This document shows, in pieces, positions 1 through 8,790 of a stretch of DNA of 64,000 nt. The number at the start of each line of letters is the position of its first letter. Position 1 is the first letter of the stretch. The translations under genes and the position numbers were made by a program. The stretch is from Bryobacterales bacterium (GTDB lineage: Bacteria; Acidobacteriota; Terriglobia; Bryobacterales; UBA6623): NCBI GenBank assembly GCA_026713545.1, contig JAPOOG010000129.1, forward strand, positions 124,001-188,000, in the 5' to 3' direction. The notes beneath the pieces were generated by a model. The model searched no databases. It was given only the letters and a program-made list of their open reading frames with translations, and had not been told where the DNA came from.

Positions 1-220
1 TGCACAGGACCGAATCGGCTTGCTGTACGACTTGGCTCGAACGATCTCTTCCGGCGGTTTCGATATCGAGGTCGTTCTGATCGACACGCAGGGCCGCAAG
101 GCGATGGACGTGTTCTACGCAACTGGTCCCGATGGGAAGCTTGCGCCGATGGAAGGCGAACGTTTGCGTGACGAGATGCTGGCGGCGTGCGGAGTGCGTG
201 TATCCGAAAAAGCCGGTTAG
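1..220 (+). CDS. glnD: PII uridylyltransferase GlnD, C-terminal fragment
   Basis: This is the last 72 residues of a protein whose start lies before the window. The frame opens at base 2 and closes with TAG at 218-220. The segment reads as a C-terminal ACT domain: DRIGLLYDLARTIS, then a strand ending in AMDVFYATGP, which is the usual pattern of the last ACT repeat of GlnD, the bifunctional enzyme that uridylylates and deuridylylates the nitrogen regulator PII in response to glutamine. Only the glutamine-sensing end is visible, so the nucleotidyltransferase and HD domains cannot be checked. Another ACT-ending protein is possible but less likely, because the DVFYVT-like strand is typical of GlnD. 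Confidence 0.75.
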   Translation, partial: AQDRIGLLYDLARTISSGGFDIEVVLIDTQGRKAMDVFYATGPDGKLAPMEGERLRDEMLAACGVRVSEKAG

Positions 221-521
221 GCGCCAGTCAGGCCGCTGGCCGGTTGATTTGAGAATCCACTCATTGCCGCGCAGAGCCGCTCCATGTTCGGCACACTCTG
301 CTTGACGTTGCCGAGTTCCTGTTCCAGTACGAAGACATGATCCGTCCGGAGTTCGGAGAGTGCAGCCGGCAGATCGATGGAGTTCGACAAAAAACGAGTA
401 TGGCAAAGGGCTTACCGTGTATCGTGACCAGGATAGAGCCGCCTTTGTCGCAGTGGACCTGAGTTCAAGACACCCGACTTTGAACCTGCTTGCCGTAACA
501 CCATCTCTCCGCCAACAGGTC
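221..521. other. Gap with no supported gene
   Basis: No convincing gene is present. On the minus strand, around 235-355, a stretch reads like the end of a folded protein (containing HVFVLEQELGNV), but it has no start, no context and no family I recognise. It may be a decayed gene end. A 65-codon plus-strand frame at 360-557 overlaps the 3' end of clpB and is not supported. Confidence 0.4.
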
Positions 522-3158
522 CTAGGCCGCGACTGCTATCTTCTTTTTGAAGCTTAGGGCCGCTGTATCGCTGTCACGATCGACGATGACGACATCGTCC
601 TCGCCGAAATCACCGTTGAGGATGGCCAACGCCAACGGATCTTGGATGAGCCTCTGGATCGAGCGCTTCAGCGGACGAGCACCGAATCTCTCGTCATAGC
701 CGTCGGTGAGCAGCAGATCCTTGGCGGATTCGGTGACCTCGACGCGGATCTTCTTGTCTTCGAGAAGCTTCAGCAGATAACCGAGCTGCAGCTCGACGAT
801 TTTGCCCAGATGCTCTCTCGCCAGGCTGTTGAAGACGATGATGTCGTCAATGCGGTTGAGGAACTCCGGCCGGAAAGTCCGGCTCAGCTCAGCCATCAAC
901 CGGGTGCGGATCGCCTGATTCTGATCACGGCCGTCGTGTGTCAGCGAAAACCCGATCTTCGCCGTTTGCAAGTCGCTGGATCCGACGTTCGAAGTCATGA
1001 TGATGACGGTGTTGTTGAAGTTGACCGTGCGTCCTTTGCCGTCCGTAAGGCGGCCGTCGTCGAGCACCTGCAACAGGACGTTGAACACATCCGGGTGCGC
1101 CTTCTCGATCTCGTCGAGCAACACGACGGAGTACGGCTTTCGCCGAACGTGCTCGGTCAACTGCCCGCCCTCTTCGTAGCCGACATACCCCGGAGGCGCG
1201 CCGATCATACGCGAGACGGCGTGCTTTTCCATGTACTCGGACATGTCGACGCGGACCATTGCCTTCTCATCGTCGAACAGGAACTCGGCCAGCGCCCGCG
1301 CCAACTCGGTCTTGCCGACCCCCGTCGGCCCCAGGAAAACAAAAGTGCCGATGGGTTGGTTCGGATCGCTGAGGCCGGCCCGATTCCGCCGGATGGCGTT
1401 AGAAACAAGAGAGACCGCTTCGTCCTGGCCGATGACGCGATCGCGCAGGCGATCTTCCATGTGGACGAGCTTCTGAACCTCGCCCTCCAGCATGCGGGCG
1501 ACAGGGATGCCGGTCCACTTCGCGACGATCTTCGCAATGTCTTCCTCGTTGACTTCGCCGCGTAGCAGACTGCTGTCGGTCTGCTGCTGTTCGAGTTGTG
1601 CGGCGGCCTGCTCCATTTCTTTCTCGACGGCCGTCCTTTCGCCGTAGCGAATCTCGGCCGCGCGCTGGAGGTCGCCCTTGCGGCTGCTTTCCTCTTCTTC
1701 ATTGCGGAGAGTCTCGTGTTTTTCTTTCAGCACTTTGACGCGATCGATGAGCTGCTTCTCCGACTGCCATCGCTCACGAAGATTCATCCCTTGCGAGCGC
1801 AGATCCTCCAGTTCGCTTTCGATCGTGTGGAGACGTTCCTTCGAGGAACGGTCCGTCTCCTTCTGGAGCGCCTGCTTTTCGATCTCGAGTTGCATCACGC
1901 GGCGCTCGATTTGGTCGACCTCCACCGGAACGGAATCGATTTGCATGCGCAAGGCCGCTCCCGCTTCGTCAATGAGGTCGATGGCCTTGTCCGGTAGAAA
2001 GCGGTCGCTGATGTAGCGATGCGACAACGTCGCGGCGGCGATGATCGCCGGATCGGTGTATCGCACGCTGTGGTGGATCTCATACGTTTCCTTGAGGCCG
2101 CGCAGGATGGCGATCGCGTCCGCTACATCCGGCTCCTGCACCATCACGGTCTGAAAGCGCCGTTCGAGCGCGGCGTCCTTCTCGACGTACTTGCGGTGCT
2201 CGTTGAGAGTCGTCGCGCCGATGCAACGCAGCACGCCGCGCGCCAAGGCCGGCTTGAGCATGTTGGCGGCGTCGATCGAGCCCTCGGCGGCTCCGGCCCC
2301 GACAAGCGTATGCAGCTCATCGATGAAACAGATGATCCTGCCGTCGGACTCTTCAATCTCCTTGAGAACGGCCTTCAGGCGGTCCTCGACCTCGCCGCGG
2401 AACTTGGTTCCCGCGACCATCGCCGACAGGTCGAGCGAGACCAGCCTCTTATTCTTGAGCGTCTCGGGAACATCCCCCTTGATGATCCGCAGGGCCAGAC
2501 CTTCTACGATCGCGGTCTTGCCGACACCCGGCTCGCCGATGAGCACCGGGTTGTTCTTCGTCCTTCGGGAGAGGACTTGAATGACACGCCGAATCTCTTC
2601 ATCACGACCGATGACGGGGTCGAGCCTGCTTTGGCGGGCCGCCTCGGTCAAATCGACGGCATAGCGCTCGAGCGCCTGATACTTGGCCTCGGGGTTTTGG
2701 TCGGTGATGCGCTGCGTGCCGCGGATCGTGACCAAAGCCTGCAAGATCGGCTCATGCGCGGCGCCCATCTTGTTGAGCAACCGCCCTGCCGGATCGTGCT
2801 TCAGCGCGGACATCGCGAGAAGCAAGTGCTCGGTCGAGACGTACTCGTCCTTGAAACGCGCGGTTTCCTTATGCGCTTTCTGGAACACCTCGTTCAGCGG
2901 CGGGGCCAAATGGGAGCCGCCCTCCGCGCCGCTGACCTGCGGTATCTCTTCCAGCAGTCCGCGGGCTTCCTGTGCGACAGCAGCGGGCTGAATGCCGCAC
3001 TTCGACAGCACGGACTGCACGACGCCTTCTTCTTGCTCTACCAGCGTGATGAGCAGATGCGCCGGGTGAATTTGCTGCTGATTCGATGCAGCGGCGAGCT
3101 CCTGCGCCTGTTGCACGGCCTCCTGGGCCTTCTGCGTGAACTTGTCGAAGCGAATCAT
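522..3158 (-). CDS. clpB: ATP-dependent disaggregase ClpB
   Basis: This is a hexameric AAA+ chaperone that, with DnaK, pulls apart heat-denatured aggregates in the cytosol. Order of domains: Clp N-domain repeats (residues 1-150), first AAA+ module with Walker [14 protein letters not shown], the long coiled-coil middle domain typical of ClpB (about 410-530), and second AAA+ module with [15 protein letters not shown], then the C-terminal D2-small domain. The length (about 878 aa) is normal. I start at the ATG at 3158 ([11 protein letters not shown]) rather than 3164, because the AGAGGA sequence directly touches the upstream ATG but is spaced six bases from the second. It lies downstream of the hsp20 gene on the same strand, separated by about 160 bp containing a GC-rich inverted repeat (GGGCGGG/CCCGCCC), so the two probably form a heat-shock unit. 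Confidence 0.97.
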   Translation of the reverse strand: MIRFDKFTQKAQEAVQQAQELAAASNQQQIHPAHLLITLVEQEEGVVQSVLSKCGIQPAAVAQEARGLLEEIPQVSGAEGGSHLAPPLNEVFQKAHKETARFKDEYVSTEHLLLAMSALKHDPAGRLLNKMGAAHEPILQALVTIRGTQRITDQNPEAKYQALERYAVDLTEAARQSRLDPVIGRDEEIRRVIQVLSRRTKNNPVLIGEPGVGKTAIVEGLALRIIKGDVPETLKNKRLVSLDLSAMVAGTKFRGEVEDRLKAVLKEIEESDGRIICFIDELHTLVGAGAAEGSIDAANMLKPALARGVLRCIGATTLNEHRKYVEKDAALERRFQTVMVQEPDVADAIAILRGLKETYEIHHSVRYTDPAIIAAATLSHRYISDRFLPDKAIDLIDEAGAALRMQIDSVPVEVDQIERRVMQLEIEKQALQKETDRSSKERLHTIESELEDLRSQGMNLRERWQSEKQLIDRVKVLKEKHETLRNEEEESSRKGDLQRAAEIRYGERTAVEKEMEQAAAQLEQQQTDSSLLRGEVNEEDIAKIVAKWTGIPVARMLEGEVQKLVHMEDRLRDRVIGQDEAVSLVSNAIRRNRAGLSDPNQPIGTFVFLGPTGVGKTELARALAEFLFDDEKAMVRVDMSEYMEKHAVSRMIGAPPGYVGYEEGGQLTEHVRRKPYSVVLLDEIEKAHPDVFNVLLQVLDDGRLTDGKGRTVNFNNTVIIMTSNVGSSDLQTAKIGFSLTHDGRDQNQAIRTRLMAELSRTFRPEFLNRIDDIIVFNSLAREHLGKIVELQLGYLLKLLEDKKIRVEVTESAKDLLLTDGYDERFGARPLKRSIQRLIQDPLALAILNGDFGEDDVVIVDRDSDTAALSFKKKIAVAA

Positions 3159-3320
3159 ATGCATTCCTCTGGGTTGCCATCGAAAGGAGCCCGCTGTGGG
3201 GAAGCAGGCCGGGAACGGGTCATGTCGTGCAGGTCACTGCGCCCTTGGCCGCGGTGGGTTCTTCGCGAGAAACCTGACGGGCGGGGCGCCGCCGGGACGA
3301 CCCGCCCGCTGGCATTCACA

Positions 3321-3758
3321 TCAACCGATCTTGACCACCTTCGCCTTCTTCGGTTTGGCCGCGATCTTCGGGATCTCCACCTTCAGCACCCCGTTGTCGT
3401 ACTTGGCCGCAATCTTGTCGGTTGCGGCGCTGTCCGGGAGCGTGAAGCTCCGCTCGAACGAGCCGTAGACCCGCTCGAGCCGATGGAAGTTCTCGTCTTC
3501 GCTCTCTTTCTCGAACTTCCGCTTGCCTGAGACGACAAGAACGTTGTCCTCGACTCTCACGGAAAGGTCTTTCTCGTCCACGCCCGGCAAGTCCGCCTTC
3601 ACGAGGATCTTGCCGTCGTCCTCGCTGATGTCCACGCTGGGGCTCCAAGCACCTTCGCGAGGACCGCTACGGATGGGGGCAAAAGCCGTGTCAAACCAGC
3701 GGTCGATGTCATCGAACCAGGGCGTCATACCGCGATGTGTGTGTTTGATCAGATTCAT
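3321..3758 (-). CDS. Small heat-shock protein, Hsp20/alpha-crystallin family
   Basis: This is an ATP-independent holdase that binds unfolding proteins in the cytoplasm. The 145-residue product has a short N-terminal arm (MNLIKHTHRGMTPWFDDIDRW), the alpha-crystallin domain (about residues 40-130, with VKADLPGVDEKDL and the NGVLKVEIPK strand), and a short basic tail. The start was set at 3758 because AAGGAGGTG stands six bases upstream; a longer frame from 3779 would include the ribosome-binding site. Expression is likely driven by the promoter at 3795-3823. No CIRCE element (the HrcA operator) is visible. With clpB immediately downstream on the same strand, it likely hands substrates to the ClpB/DnaK disaggregation system. 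Confidence 0.93.
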   Translation of the reverse strand: MNLIKHTHRGMTPWFDDIDRWFDTAFAPIRSGPREGAWSPSVDISEDDGKILVKADLPGVDEKDLSVRVEDNVLVVSGKRKFEKESEDENFHRLERVYGSFERSFTLPDSAATDKIAAKYDNGVLKVEIPKIAAKPKKAKVVKIG

Positions 3759-3794
3759 CAGGCACCTCCTTGGGATCAATGTAACTCTACATAA

Positions 3795-3823
3795 ATAATA
3801 AAATATAAGTCATATGTTGTCAA
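3795..3823 (-). promoter_or_regulatory. Sigma70-type promoter of hsp20-clpB
   Basis: On the minus strand a perfect TTGACA (3818-3823) is followed by exactly 17 bases and then TATTAT (3795-3800). It lies 37 bases upstream of the hsp20 start codon. The surrounding 120 bp are strikingly AT-rich compared with the rest of the window, as expected for a strong promoter region. No sigma32-type or CIRCE sequence is recognisable. Confidence 0.75.
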
Positions 3824-3892
3824 GTATGGATCAGGAAGTATATTTCGTTTGAAATCAGAGACATGGATAGATCTTAGTCGATTAGGCTAATA

Positions 3893-4190
3893 TTATCTTC
3901 TGTCATGACCGGGATGCGGCTGGCCCGCCGAGCCCAGGTGCACGAAGCGCAGCACGAAGAGTGCGGTCAAGTGGTAGGCCAGCCAACCGCTACGGCGGTA
4001 ATCGCCCCGCAGCAACTTCAGCACGGTAAAGGAGATGAAGCCGATCGCCATACCACTGGCGATGCTGTAGCTCAGAGGGATCGTGATGAGGGGCGAGGAG
4101 GGCGGGGGGCGCGATGGCGGCGTCGCTCCAGTCGATCTCGCGCACCGCCGACAGCATCAGCATGCCGAAGACGAGTTCGCTGTGCCCGTT
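3893..4190 (-). pseudogene. Remnant of an AzgA-like NCS2 purine permease
   Basis: Only the C-terminal end of a guanine/hypoxanthine permease remains. In one minus-strand frame I read LMLSAVREIDWSDAAIA (4110-4165), the usual segment before the penultimate helices of AzgA-type permeases. The next helices continue in a different frame as ITIPLSYSIASGMAIGF, followed by FISFTVLKLLRGDYRRSG and a normal hydrophobic end, stopping at TAA (3893-3895). The break lies near the CCCCCCGCCC run at about 4105-4115. The N-terminal two thirds are missing: the next upstream gene is the end of an unrelated serine hydrolase. This is a truncated, frameshifted fragment, not a working transporter. Confidence 0.7.
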
Positions 4191-4279
4191 CGTGCCTCGG
4201 GCTTCGAATTCGAAATACTGCTCAGTTCTTGGAATCAGACCCATGGGGGCGAGCAGGGAACCCTTTTGCCCGCCCTTAT

Positions 4280-5413
4280 TCAGGCATTCGCCGCGACCGC
4301 CTCGGACACCATGTCCGATACGGGGTTGATGAGCGTCTCTCGCGAGACACGCGCCGGGAGTGTCGTCAGCATGACGAAGGTCAGCCTGCTCCCTTGATCG
4401 GCCCAGAAAAGGGTCCCGGTTGCGCCGGAATGGCCGAACGTCCGGTCGGAGCAGCCTTTGCCGAACGAGCCGGGCGCGACGGCAAAGCCGATACCCCAAG
4501 CCGCGAGGTCTCCGTTCTGATTCGCGAGCATGGCGCGGGCCGTCTCGGGCTTCAATACGCGGTCGTCCGGATCGAGGAAATAATCGAGCAGCCTCGTCAG
4601 GTCGCTGCCGGTGGAATGGGCTCCTCCCCAGGGGGCCCCGAGGTCACGCCAGTAGAGGCTGTTCCAGTCCCAACTGCTGTTGTCTCCACCGCCGTAGAGA
4701 GCCGGGGCCTCCTCGACCTGAGACTGCGCCGTATCGGGGATCTTGAAGCCGCCCAATCCGAGTGCGCTGTGTTGCATGCCGAGCGGGGCGAACACGACTT
4801 CCTTGAGGAAATCGCGGAAGGGCTTGTTGGTGATGCGTTGCGCGACCTCGGACGCCAGCAGCAGCCCCATGCTCTGGTACTTCTGCTCGGCGCCCGGCTT
4901 GAACAGCAGCGGTGTCTTGATCGCACGCTCGACGAACTCTTCGAGCGGAGCATGACGCTTGCGCAGTTCGACATTCTCGGGGAGCTGATCGGGCAATCCG
5001 GAGGTGTGACAAAGAATGTCCTTGATGGTGATGTCCTTGCGGTCACCACCGGTGAACTCGGGGATGAACTTGTGCACCGGGTCCTCGAGGGTCAATTCGC
5101 CGCGGTCGGCGAGAACCATCATTGCGATGGCAGTCATGGGCTTGGTGATCGACGCCAAAAGAAAGATCGTGTCAGCGTCATCCTTGGCATCGCCAAAACC
5201 CCGCGCGAACCGTTCGCCATTGAGTCCCACGGTCAGGCTGGCCGCTCGGAGTTTACCGTCGTCCACCCATTTTTTTACGAATGCCGCCGCCTCATCGAGC
5301 TTCGCCGGATTGAGCGAGGCTGCTTCCGCCTCAGGCTCCCGCTCGGGAGCAGAACAGGCAGCGCTCAAGCCCAAGGCCCCTAGCGTCTGATAGAGAAAAA
5401 GGCGTCGTTGCAT
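4280..5413 (-). CDS. Beta-lactamase-fold serine hydrolase, predicted lipoprotein
   Basis: This is a 377-residue class C beta-lactamase/esterase-family protein (Pfam Beta-lactamase). It starts with a signal peptide ending in GALGLSAACS, a lipobox with the Cys near residue 20, so it is probably anchored in a membrane and faces the periplasm. The nucleophile motif S-x-x-K is present as LLASITKPMTA, the second-motif tyrosine occurs as KYQS, and an H-S-G triad motif (FGHSGATG) occurs late in place of KTG, as in esterase-type members. The substrate cannot be told from sequence: esterase, peptidase or transesterase activity are all known in the family. Its 3' end abuts the permease remnant. The glyA riboswitch region lies upstream in the opposite direction, so the two transcribe divergently. 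Confidence 0.88.
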   Translation of the reverse strand: MQRRLFLYQTLGALGLSAACSAPEREPEAEAASLNPAKLDEAAAFVKKWVDDGKLRAASLTVGLNGERFARGFGDAKDDADTIFLLASITKPMTAIAMMVLADRGELTLEDPVHKFIPEFTGGDRKDITIKDILCHTSGLPDQLPENVELRKRHAPLEEFVERAIKTPLLFKPGAEQKYQSMGLLLASEVAQRITNKPFRDFLKEVVFAPLGMQHSALGLGGFKIPDTAQSQVEEAPALYGGGDNSSWDWNSLYWRDLGAPWGGAHSTGSDLTRLLDYFLDPDDRVLKPETARAMLANQNGDLAAWGIGFAVAPGSFGKGCSDRTFGHSGATGTLFWADQGSRLTFVMLTTLPARVSRETLINPVSDMVSEAVAANA

Positions 5414-5560
5414 GGTGTGCGAACCCCCCCCGAAACGAATGAATCATAGCACGGGCCAATGACGTCTCCGCTGCGGCAGCCGAGCGGGTTGCCGGCTTTT
5501 CGTTCGCAGTTGCGCGCGCATGTTGCGCGGAGTATAACTGGGGATTACCTTGCAAACCGA

Positions 5561-5634
5561 GCCGCGCCACTGGCGAGTGGGAGTGAAACCGACCACGACG
5601 GAGCGCGGCGTGACACACAGCCGTTCGCCTGGGC
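5561..5634 (+). promoter_or_regulatory. ZTP riboswitch (pfl motif) of glyA
   Basis: The leader of glyA carries the hallmarks of the ZTP/ZMP-sensing pfl RNA. P1 pairs GCCGCGC (5561-5567) with GCGCGGC (5603-5609). The conserved CACTGGCG follows at 5568-5575. A GTGG/CCAC hairpin (5577-5580 with 5593-5596) comes next, then GGAGCGCGGC and, after a short linker, CCGTTCGCCTGGGC (5621-5634), close to the family's 3' CCGCCUGGGC. The gene downstream makes one-carbon folates, a classic partner of this riboswitch, since ZTP accumulates when 10-formyl-THF is short. The 3' motif also forms one arm of the terminator, which gives the expected on-switch. Established family knowledge is applied to pairings seen by eye; a covariance search was not run. 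Confidence 0.85.
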
Positions 5635-5662
5635 GCCGTCAATGGCGATCCCGGGCTTTTTT
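5627..5662 (+). terminator. Riboswitch-controlled intrinsic terminator
   Basis: GCCTGGG (5627-5633) pairs with CCCGGGC (5650-5656), and the inner CGCC (5634-5637) pairs with GGCG (5644-5647). Six T residues follow (5657-5662). The 5' arm overlaps the conserved 3' part of the ZTP aptamer, so ligand binding should block the hairpin and allow transcription of glyA, whose start codon lies 18 bases further on. Confidence 0.85.
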
Positions 5663-5679
5663 GTTGGAGAAGCAAACCC

Positions 5680-6939
5680 ATGACCACCCACCGCGACCTG
5701 CTCAAGCAGTCTGACCCAGAGACCTACAACGCCATGCTCGGCGAGGAGGCGCGTCAGAGGAGGGGGATCGAGCTGATTCCTTCAGAGAACTATACCTATC
5801 CGGAGGTGCTCGCCTGCCTCGGCTCGGTCTTCACCAACAAATACTCCGAAGGCTACCCCGGCCGCCGCTACTACGGCGGACAGCAATACACCGACATCAT
5901 CGAAAACATAGCCCGCCGGCGCGCCAAAGAGCTCTTCCGGGCGGAGCACGCCAATGTGCAGCCTCTATCGGGCTCGCCGATGAACCAAGCTGTCTACATG
6001 GCGTTCCTGAAGCCGGGCGACACCGTGTTGGGTATGGACCTCTCTCATGGCGGTCACCTGACGCACGGCGCTCCGGTCTCGCACATGGGCAAGATCTACA
6101 ACTTCATTCGCTACAAGACCTTCCCGGAGGAAGAGGGCCGTATCGACTTCGACGAGCTGCGCAAGACAGCGCTCGCAGCCAAGCCGAAGATCGTGCTCTG
6201 CGGCTACTCCTCCTATCCGCGCGACTACGACTACGTCAAGTTCAAAGAGATTGCCGATGAGGTCGATGCGCTCACCATGGCCGATGTCTCGCACATCGGC
6301 GGCCTCATCGCCGGCGGCGTAATGAGGAATCCCTGCGACGCCGGCTTCGACTTCGTTACCACGACCACGCACAAGAGCATGCGCGGCCCCCGCGGTGGCA
6401 TGATCGTCTGCAAGAAGAAATTTGCAAGAGACATCAACAAGTCGGTCTTTCCCGGCCTGCAGGGCGGGCCGCACATGAACCAGGTCGCGGGCGTCGCCGT
6501 CACCTTAGGGAAGGCGCAACAACCGGAATTCCGGGAGTACTGCCGGCAGGTCCTCACCAACGCCAAGGTGCTTGCCGAAACCCTGGTGGAGGCAGGGGCC
6601 GAGTTGATTACCGGCGGGACCGGGAATCACATGATGGTGATCGACGTCGTCTCGAGCTTCGGGATCGACGGCCGCGTGGCGGAAGAGACCCTTGACGCCG
6701 TCTCCATCACAACGAACAAGCAGATCATTCCCGACGATCCGAACCCTCCTCTCCGGCCGAGCGGCATCCGCCTCGGAACACCCGCTGCGACGACGCGGGG
6801 CATGCGGGAAGGTGAGATGCGCCGGTTGGCTGCCTGGATGGTCAAGGCGCTCGAGAACCATGGGGACGATGGCGCACTCAACTCGGTCCGCAACGAAGTC
6901 GAGGAGATGTGCACGCAGTTTCCGGTGCCAGGGATCTGA
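5680..6939 (+). CDS. glyA: Serine hydroxymethyltransferase
   Basis: This PLP enzyme interconverts serine and glycine and charges tetrahydrofolate with a one-carbon unit for purine, thymidylate and methionine synthesis. The 419-residue length is normal. Recognisable signatures are IELIPSENYTYPEV near the N-terminus, NKYSEGYPGRRYYGG, and the PLP lysine in TTTTHKSMRGPRGG. GGAGA (5666-5670) is well placed before the ATG. It is the only gene behind the ZTP riboswitch, so its expression should rise when formyl-folate is limiting. The C-terminus is complete and is followed five bases later by a family A repeat. Confidence 0.97.
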   Translation: MTTHRDLLKQSDPETYNAMLGEEARQRRGIELIPSENYTYPEVLACLGSVFTNKYSEGYPGRRYYGGQQYTDIIENIARRRAKELFRAEHANVQPLSGSPMNQAVYMAFLKPGDTVLGMDLSHGGHLTHGAPVSHMGKIYNFIRYKTFPEEEGRIDFDELRKTALAAKPKIVLCGYSSYPRDYDYVKFKEIADEVDALTMADVSHIGGLIAGGVMRNPCDAGFDFVTTTTHKSMRGPRGGMIVCKKKFARDINKSVFPGLQGGPHMNQVAGVAVTLGKAQQPEFREYCRQVLTNAKVLAETLVEAGAELITGGTGNHMMVIDVVSSFGIDGRVAEETLDAVSITTNKQIIPDDPNPPLRPSGIRLGTPAATTRGMREGEMRRLAAWMVKALENHGDDGALNSVRNEVEEMCTQFPVPGI

Positions 6940-6943
6940 GGGT

Positions 6944-7126
6944 TGGCCTGCATTTATCCTCACCTGGCGGTCGAAGCACGCGGTAAAAAGGCCGTGATTC
7001 GTGTTTCGTGACTCGTGATTCGTGAAAAACCGTAACGGCCTTGTTGCGCGCGCCAAGCGGCTCGCGCCTCCTCCTGACGGCCTTCTCACGGGCATCCTTC
7101 ACACCACGTCGTGAGAAATGCAGGTA
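6944..7126. repeat. Family A element, diverged copy
   Basis: It begins with GGCCTGCATTT just after the glyA stop and ends with GTGAGAAATGCAGGT, the family's inverted termini. The interior carries CGTGATTCGTGTTTCGTG-type short repeats and a segment matching the GCGCCAAGCGGCTCGCGCC core of other copies. It has no coding potential. Confidence 0.8.
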
Positions 7127-7150
7127 AGAAGCGGGTGGCCGCTGCGCCTC

Positions 7151-7885
7151 TTACACGCTGACCAGGTCGACGCCGGCGCCCTGTCCTTCATGGCCGATGA
7201 TCCGTTTGATGGAGCGCTGCAAGAGGAGGAAGATCTGGTCGGGCCGCTTTGTCGCGTCAATCCGCGTGAAGTCGTGGCGCTCGGCCATTTCGTCGAGTGC
7301 TTTGATGACGCGCTGCTGATACTTGATGAAGCTCTCGTAGCGGTCGCGTCCGATCGGAATGTCCATACCGCTTTCCCAATATTCAAAGGAGCCGCGGCCG
7401 ACCACGACACGGGCGACCAGATCATCGATTTCCGCACGAAGATAGTAGATCGCGTGGGGAACCAGCGCGATACCAGCGACCTGTTCGATCCACTTGCGGT
7501 CCTGTCGGCGGGCTATGGCGCGCGCCATGATCGAGAAGATATAGCGATCGGTGAGCACGACAAAGCCGGCGCGCAAGGCGGGGATGATTTCGTTCTCGAG
7601 ACGGTCGGCGAAGTCGGTCGTGTAAAAGAGCGTCATCGTGGTCGGGCCGAGGGTATGTCCTTCCTTGGCTTGCTGAATGCCCCTTTGGGTCAGGGCTGAG
7701 CGCGCCATGCCGGTATCGATGACGGCGTGACCCTGTTGCTCCAACCAGAACCGCAACTGGGCGATCTGGGTGGAGCGGCCTACGGAATCCGGCCCTTCGA
7801 TGACAATCAGCTTGCCCCGCAGCTCCGAGCAGTCGATGCCGGGAAGCGGCTCGTCATAGAACTGGAGCGGTGCCCTGGAAGCCAT
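7151..7885 (-). CDS. Thymidylate-kinase-like protein with altered P-loop
   Basis: This is the second of two tandem thymidylate-kinase (dTMP kinase fold) paralogues. From the ATG at 7885 (preceded by GGGAGAG) it is 244 residues long and overlaps the end of the first gene by 32 bp. Its P-loop reads EGPDSVGRST (residues 30-39): the Walker A lysine is replaced by Arg37. The nucleoside-binding DRY motif is kept (VLTDRYIFS). Loss of the Walker lysine usually lowers or abolishes phosphoryl transfer, so this copy may be regulatory, may form a heterodimer with its neighbour, or may use a different substrate. It is otherwise not decayed and keeps a clean reading frame, so it is under selection. Confidence 0.85.
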   Translation of the reverse strand: MASRAPLQFYDEPLPGIDCSELRGKLIVIEGPDSVGRSTQIAQLRFWLEQQGHAVIDTGMARSALTQRGIQQAKEGHTLGPTTMTLFYTTDFADRLENEIIPALRAGFVVLTDRYIFSIMARAIARRQDRKWIEQVAGIALVPHAIYYLRAEIDDLVARVVVGRGSFEYWESGMDIPIGRDRYESFIKYQQRVIKALDEMAERHDFTRIDATKRPDQIFLLLQRSIKRIIGHEGQGAGVDLVSV

Positions 7886-8585
7886 ACTCTCTCCCGACCG
7901 GCGCGCGAAGGACATCGTCCTTCAGGCTCTCGCCGATCTGCTTATGGACCACTTTGCGCATCTGTTGTTGCTGCTCTTCGATCGACCCTGTCGCGTCGAT
8001 CACGTGGAAACCGACTTCCTGCGCCATCGCTTCGTATTCGTCGAGGATGCGGCTTTGAAAAACGCGGAAGCTCTCTTCGACATCGCGGCTGAGACCGAGG
8101 TCCATGCCCGCTTCGTAGTACTTGAGAGCGGCTCGGCCACCCAGGATGCGATCCAGGGCGACATTGAGCGGCACTCGGAAATAGAACGCGATGCTCGGCC
8201 GCACCGCGAAACGATACAGGTTGCGAACCCAACGACGGCTTACGCCGCGGGCGACGTCACGGGCAAAAGCCGTGAAGGCGTAACGGTCCGCGCAGACCAC
8301 GGCGCCGGCCTTCAGCATCGGAACCAGGTAGCGCTCGGAACGGTCGGCGAAGTCGGTCGCGTGGATGAGGCTGAACGTTGTCGGAGTGAACATCTGCTTC
8401 TTCTTGCCCAGTTTGGTCGTGCCGCGCACCAGTTCCGATGAGTTCCACTCGCTGAATGCGACAGCGATCTCCTGGGAACGCAGCCACTGGCTGAGGAGAG
8501 CGAGCTGTGTAGACTTTCCGGAGCCGTCGATGCCCTCGACGATGATGAGCTTTCCTCGGTAGCGGTTAGGAAGGAACTGAGGCAT
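7854..8585 (-). CDS. Thymidylate kinase family protein
   Basis: The 243-residue protein has an intact P-loop, EGIDGSGKST (residues 17-26), and a DRY motif (VVCADRYAFTAFARD), as in dTMP kinases that make dTDP from dTMP. It is longer than typical Tmk (about 210 aa) and lacks an obvious standard LID signature, so true dTMP kinase activity is likely but not proven. It is upstream in a two-gene unit with the P-loop-altered paralogue. The ATG at 8585 is the first in the frame. If there is no other tmk in the genome, this would be the essential one. Confidence 0.85.
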   Translation of the reverse strand: MPQFLPNRYRGKLIIVEGIDGSGKSTQLALLSQWLRSQEIAVAFSEWNSSELVRGTTKLGKKKQMFTPTTFSLIHATDFADRSERYLVPMLKAGAVVCADRYAFTAFARDVARGVSRRWVRNLYRFAVRPSIAFYFRVPLNVALDRILGGRAALKYYEAGMDLGLSRDVEESFRVFQSRILDEYEAMAQEVGFHVIDATGSIEEQQQQMRKVVHKQIGESLKDDVLRAPVGREYGFQGTAPVL

Positions 8586-8790
8586 CGGCCATGAATATCA
8601 CAACGGGTAATATAACATGGAGTCGCTTCAGGTCCGACGCGAGCAGGTTCCGCAAACCAAGGGGGACAGGTGCTCCCATGTCTTGATTCTTGCGTCTTGC
8701 AGCGCCTCTTGCGGCGTCTTCTTGCGCATGCCTATGAAATCTCGAACAGCGTGCAATCGGTAACTTGAATCCGGGGCAGGGTGTTCTGAC

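Noticed and set aside
2019-3530. 503-codon plus-strand frame
   Set aside because: Antisense to clpB and hsp20 and without any motif.
3780-3900. CIRCE or HAIR heat-shock operator
   Set aside because: No TTAGCACTC-N9-GAGTGCTAA or CTTGAGT-N7-ACTCAAG pattern is found; only a sigma70 promoter can be supported.
3905-5383. 492-codon plus-strand frame
   Set aside because: It lies antisense to the serine hydrolase and the permease remnant, has no family signature, and is a shadow of GC-rich codon usage.
8589-8787. Possible small gene between the kinase pair and tatD
   Set aside because: A minus-strand stretch (RDFIGMRKKTPQEALQDAR) looks protein-like, but it has no start signal and no known family, so it was not annotated.
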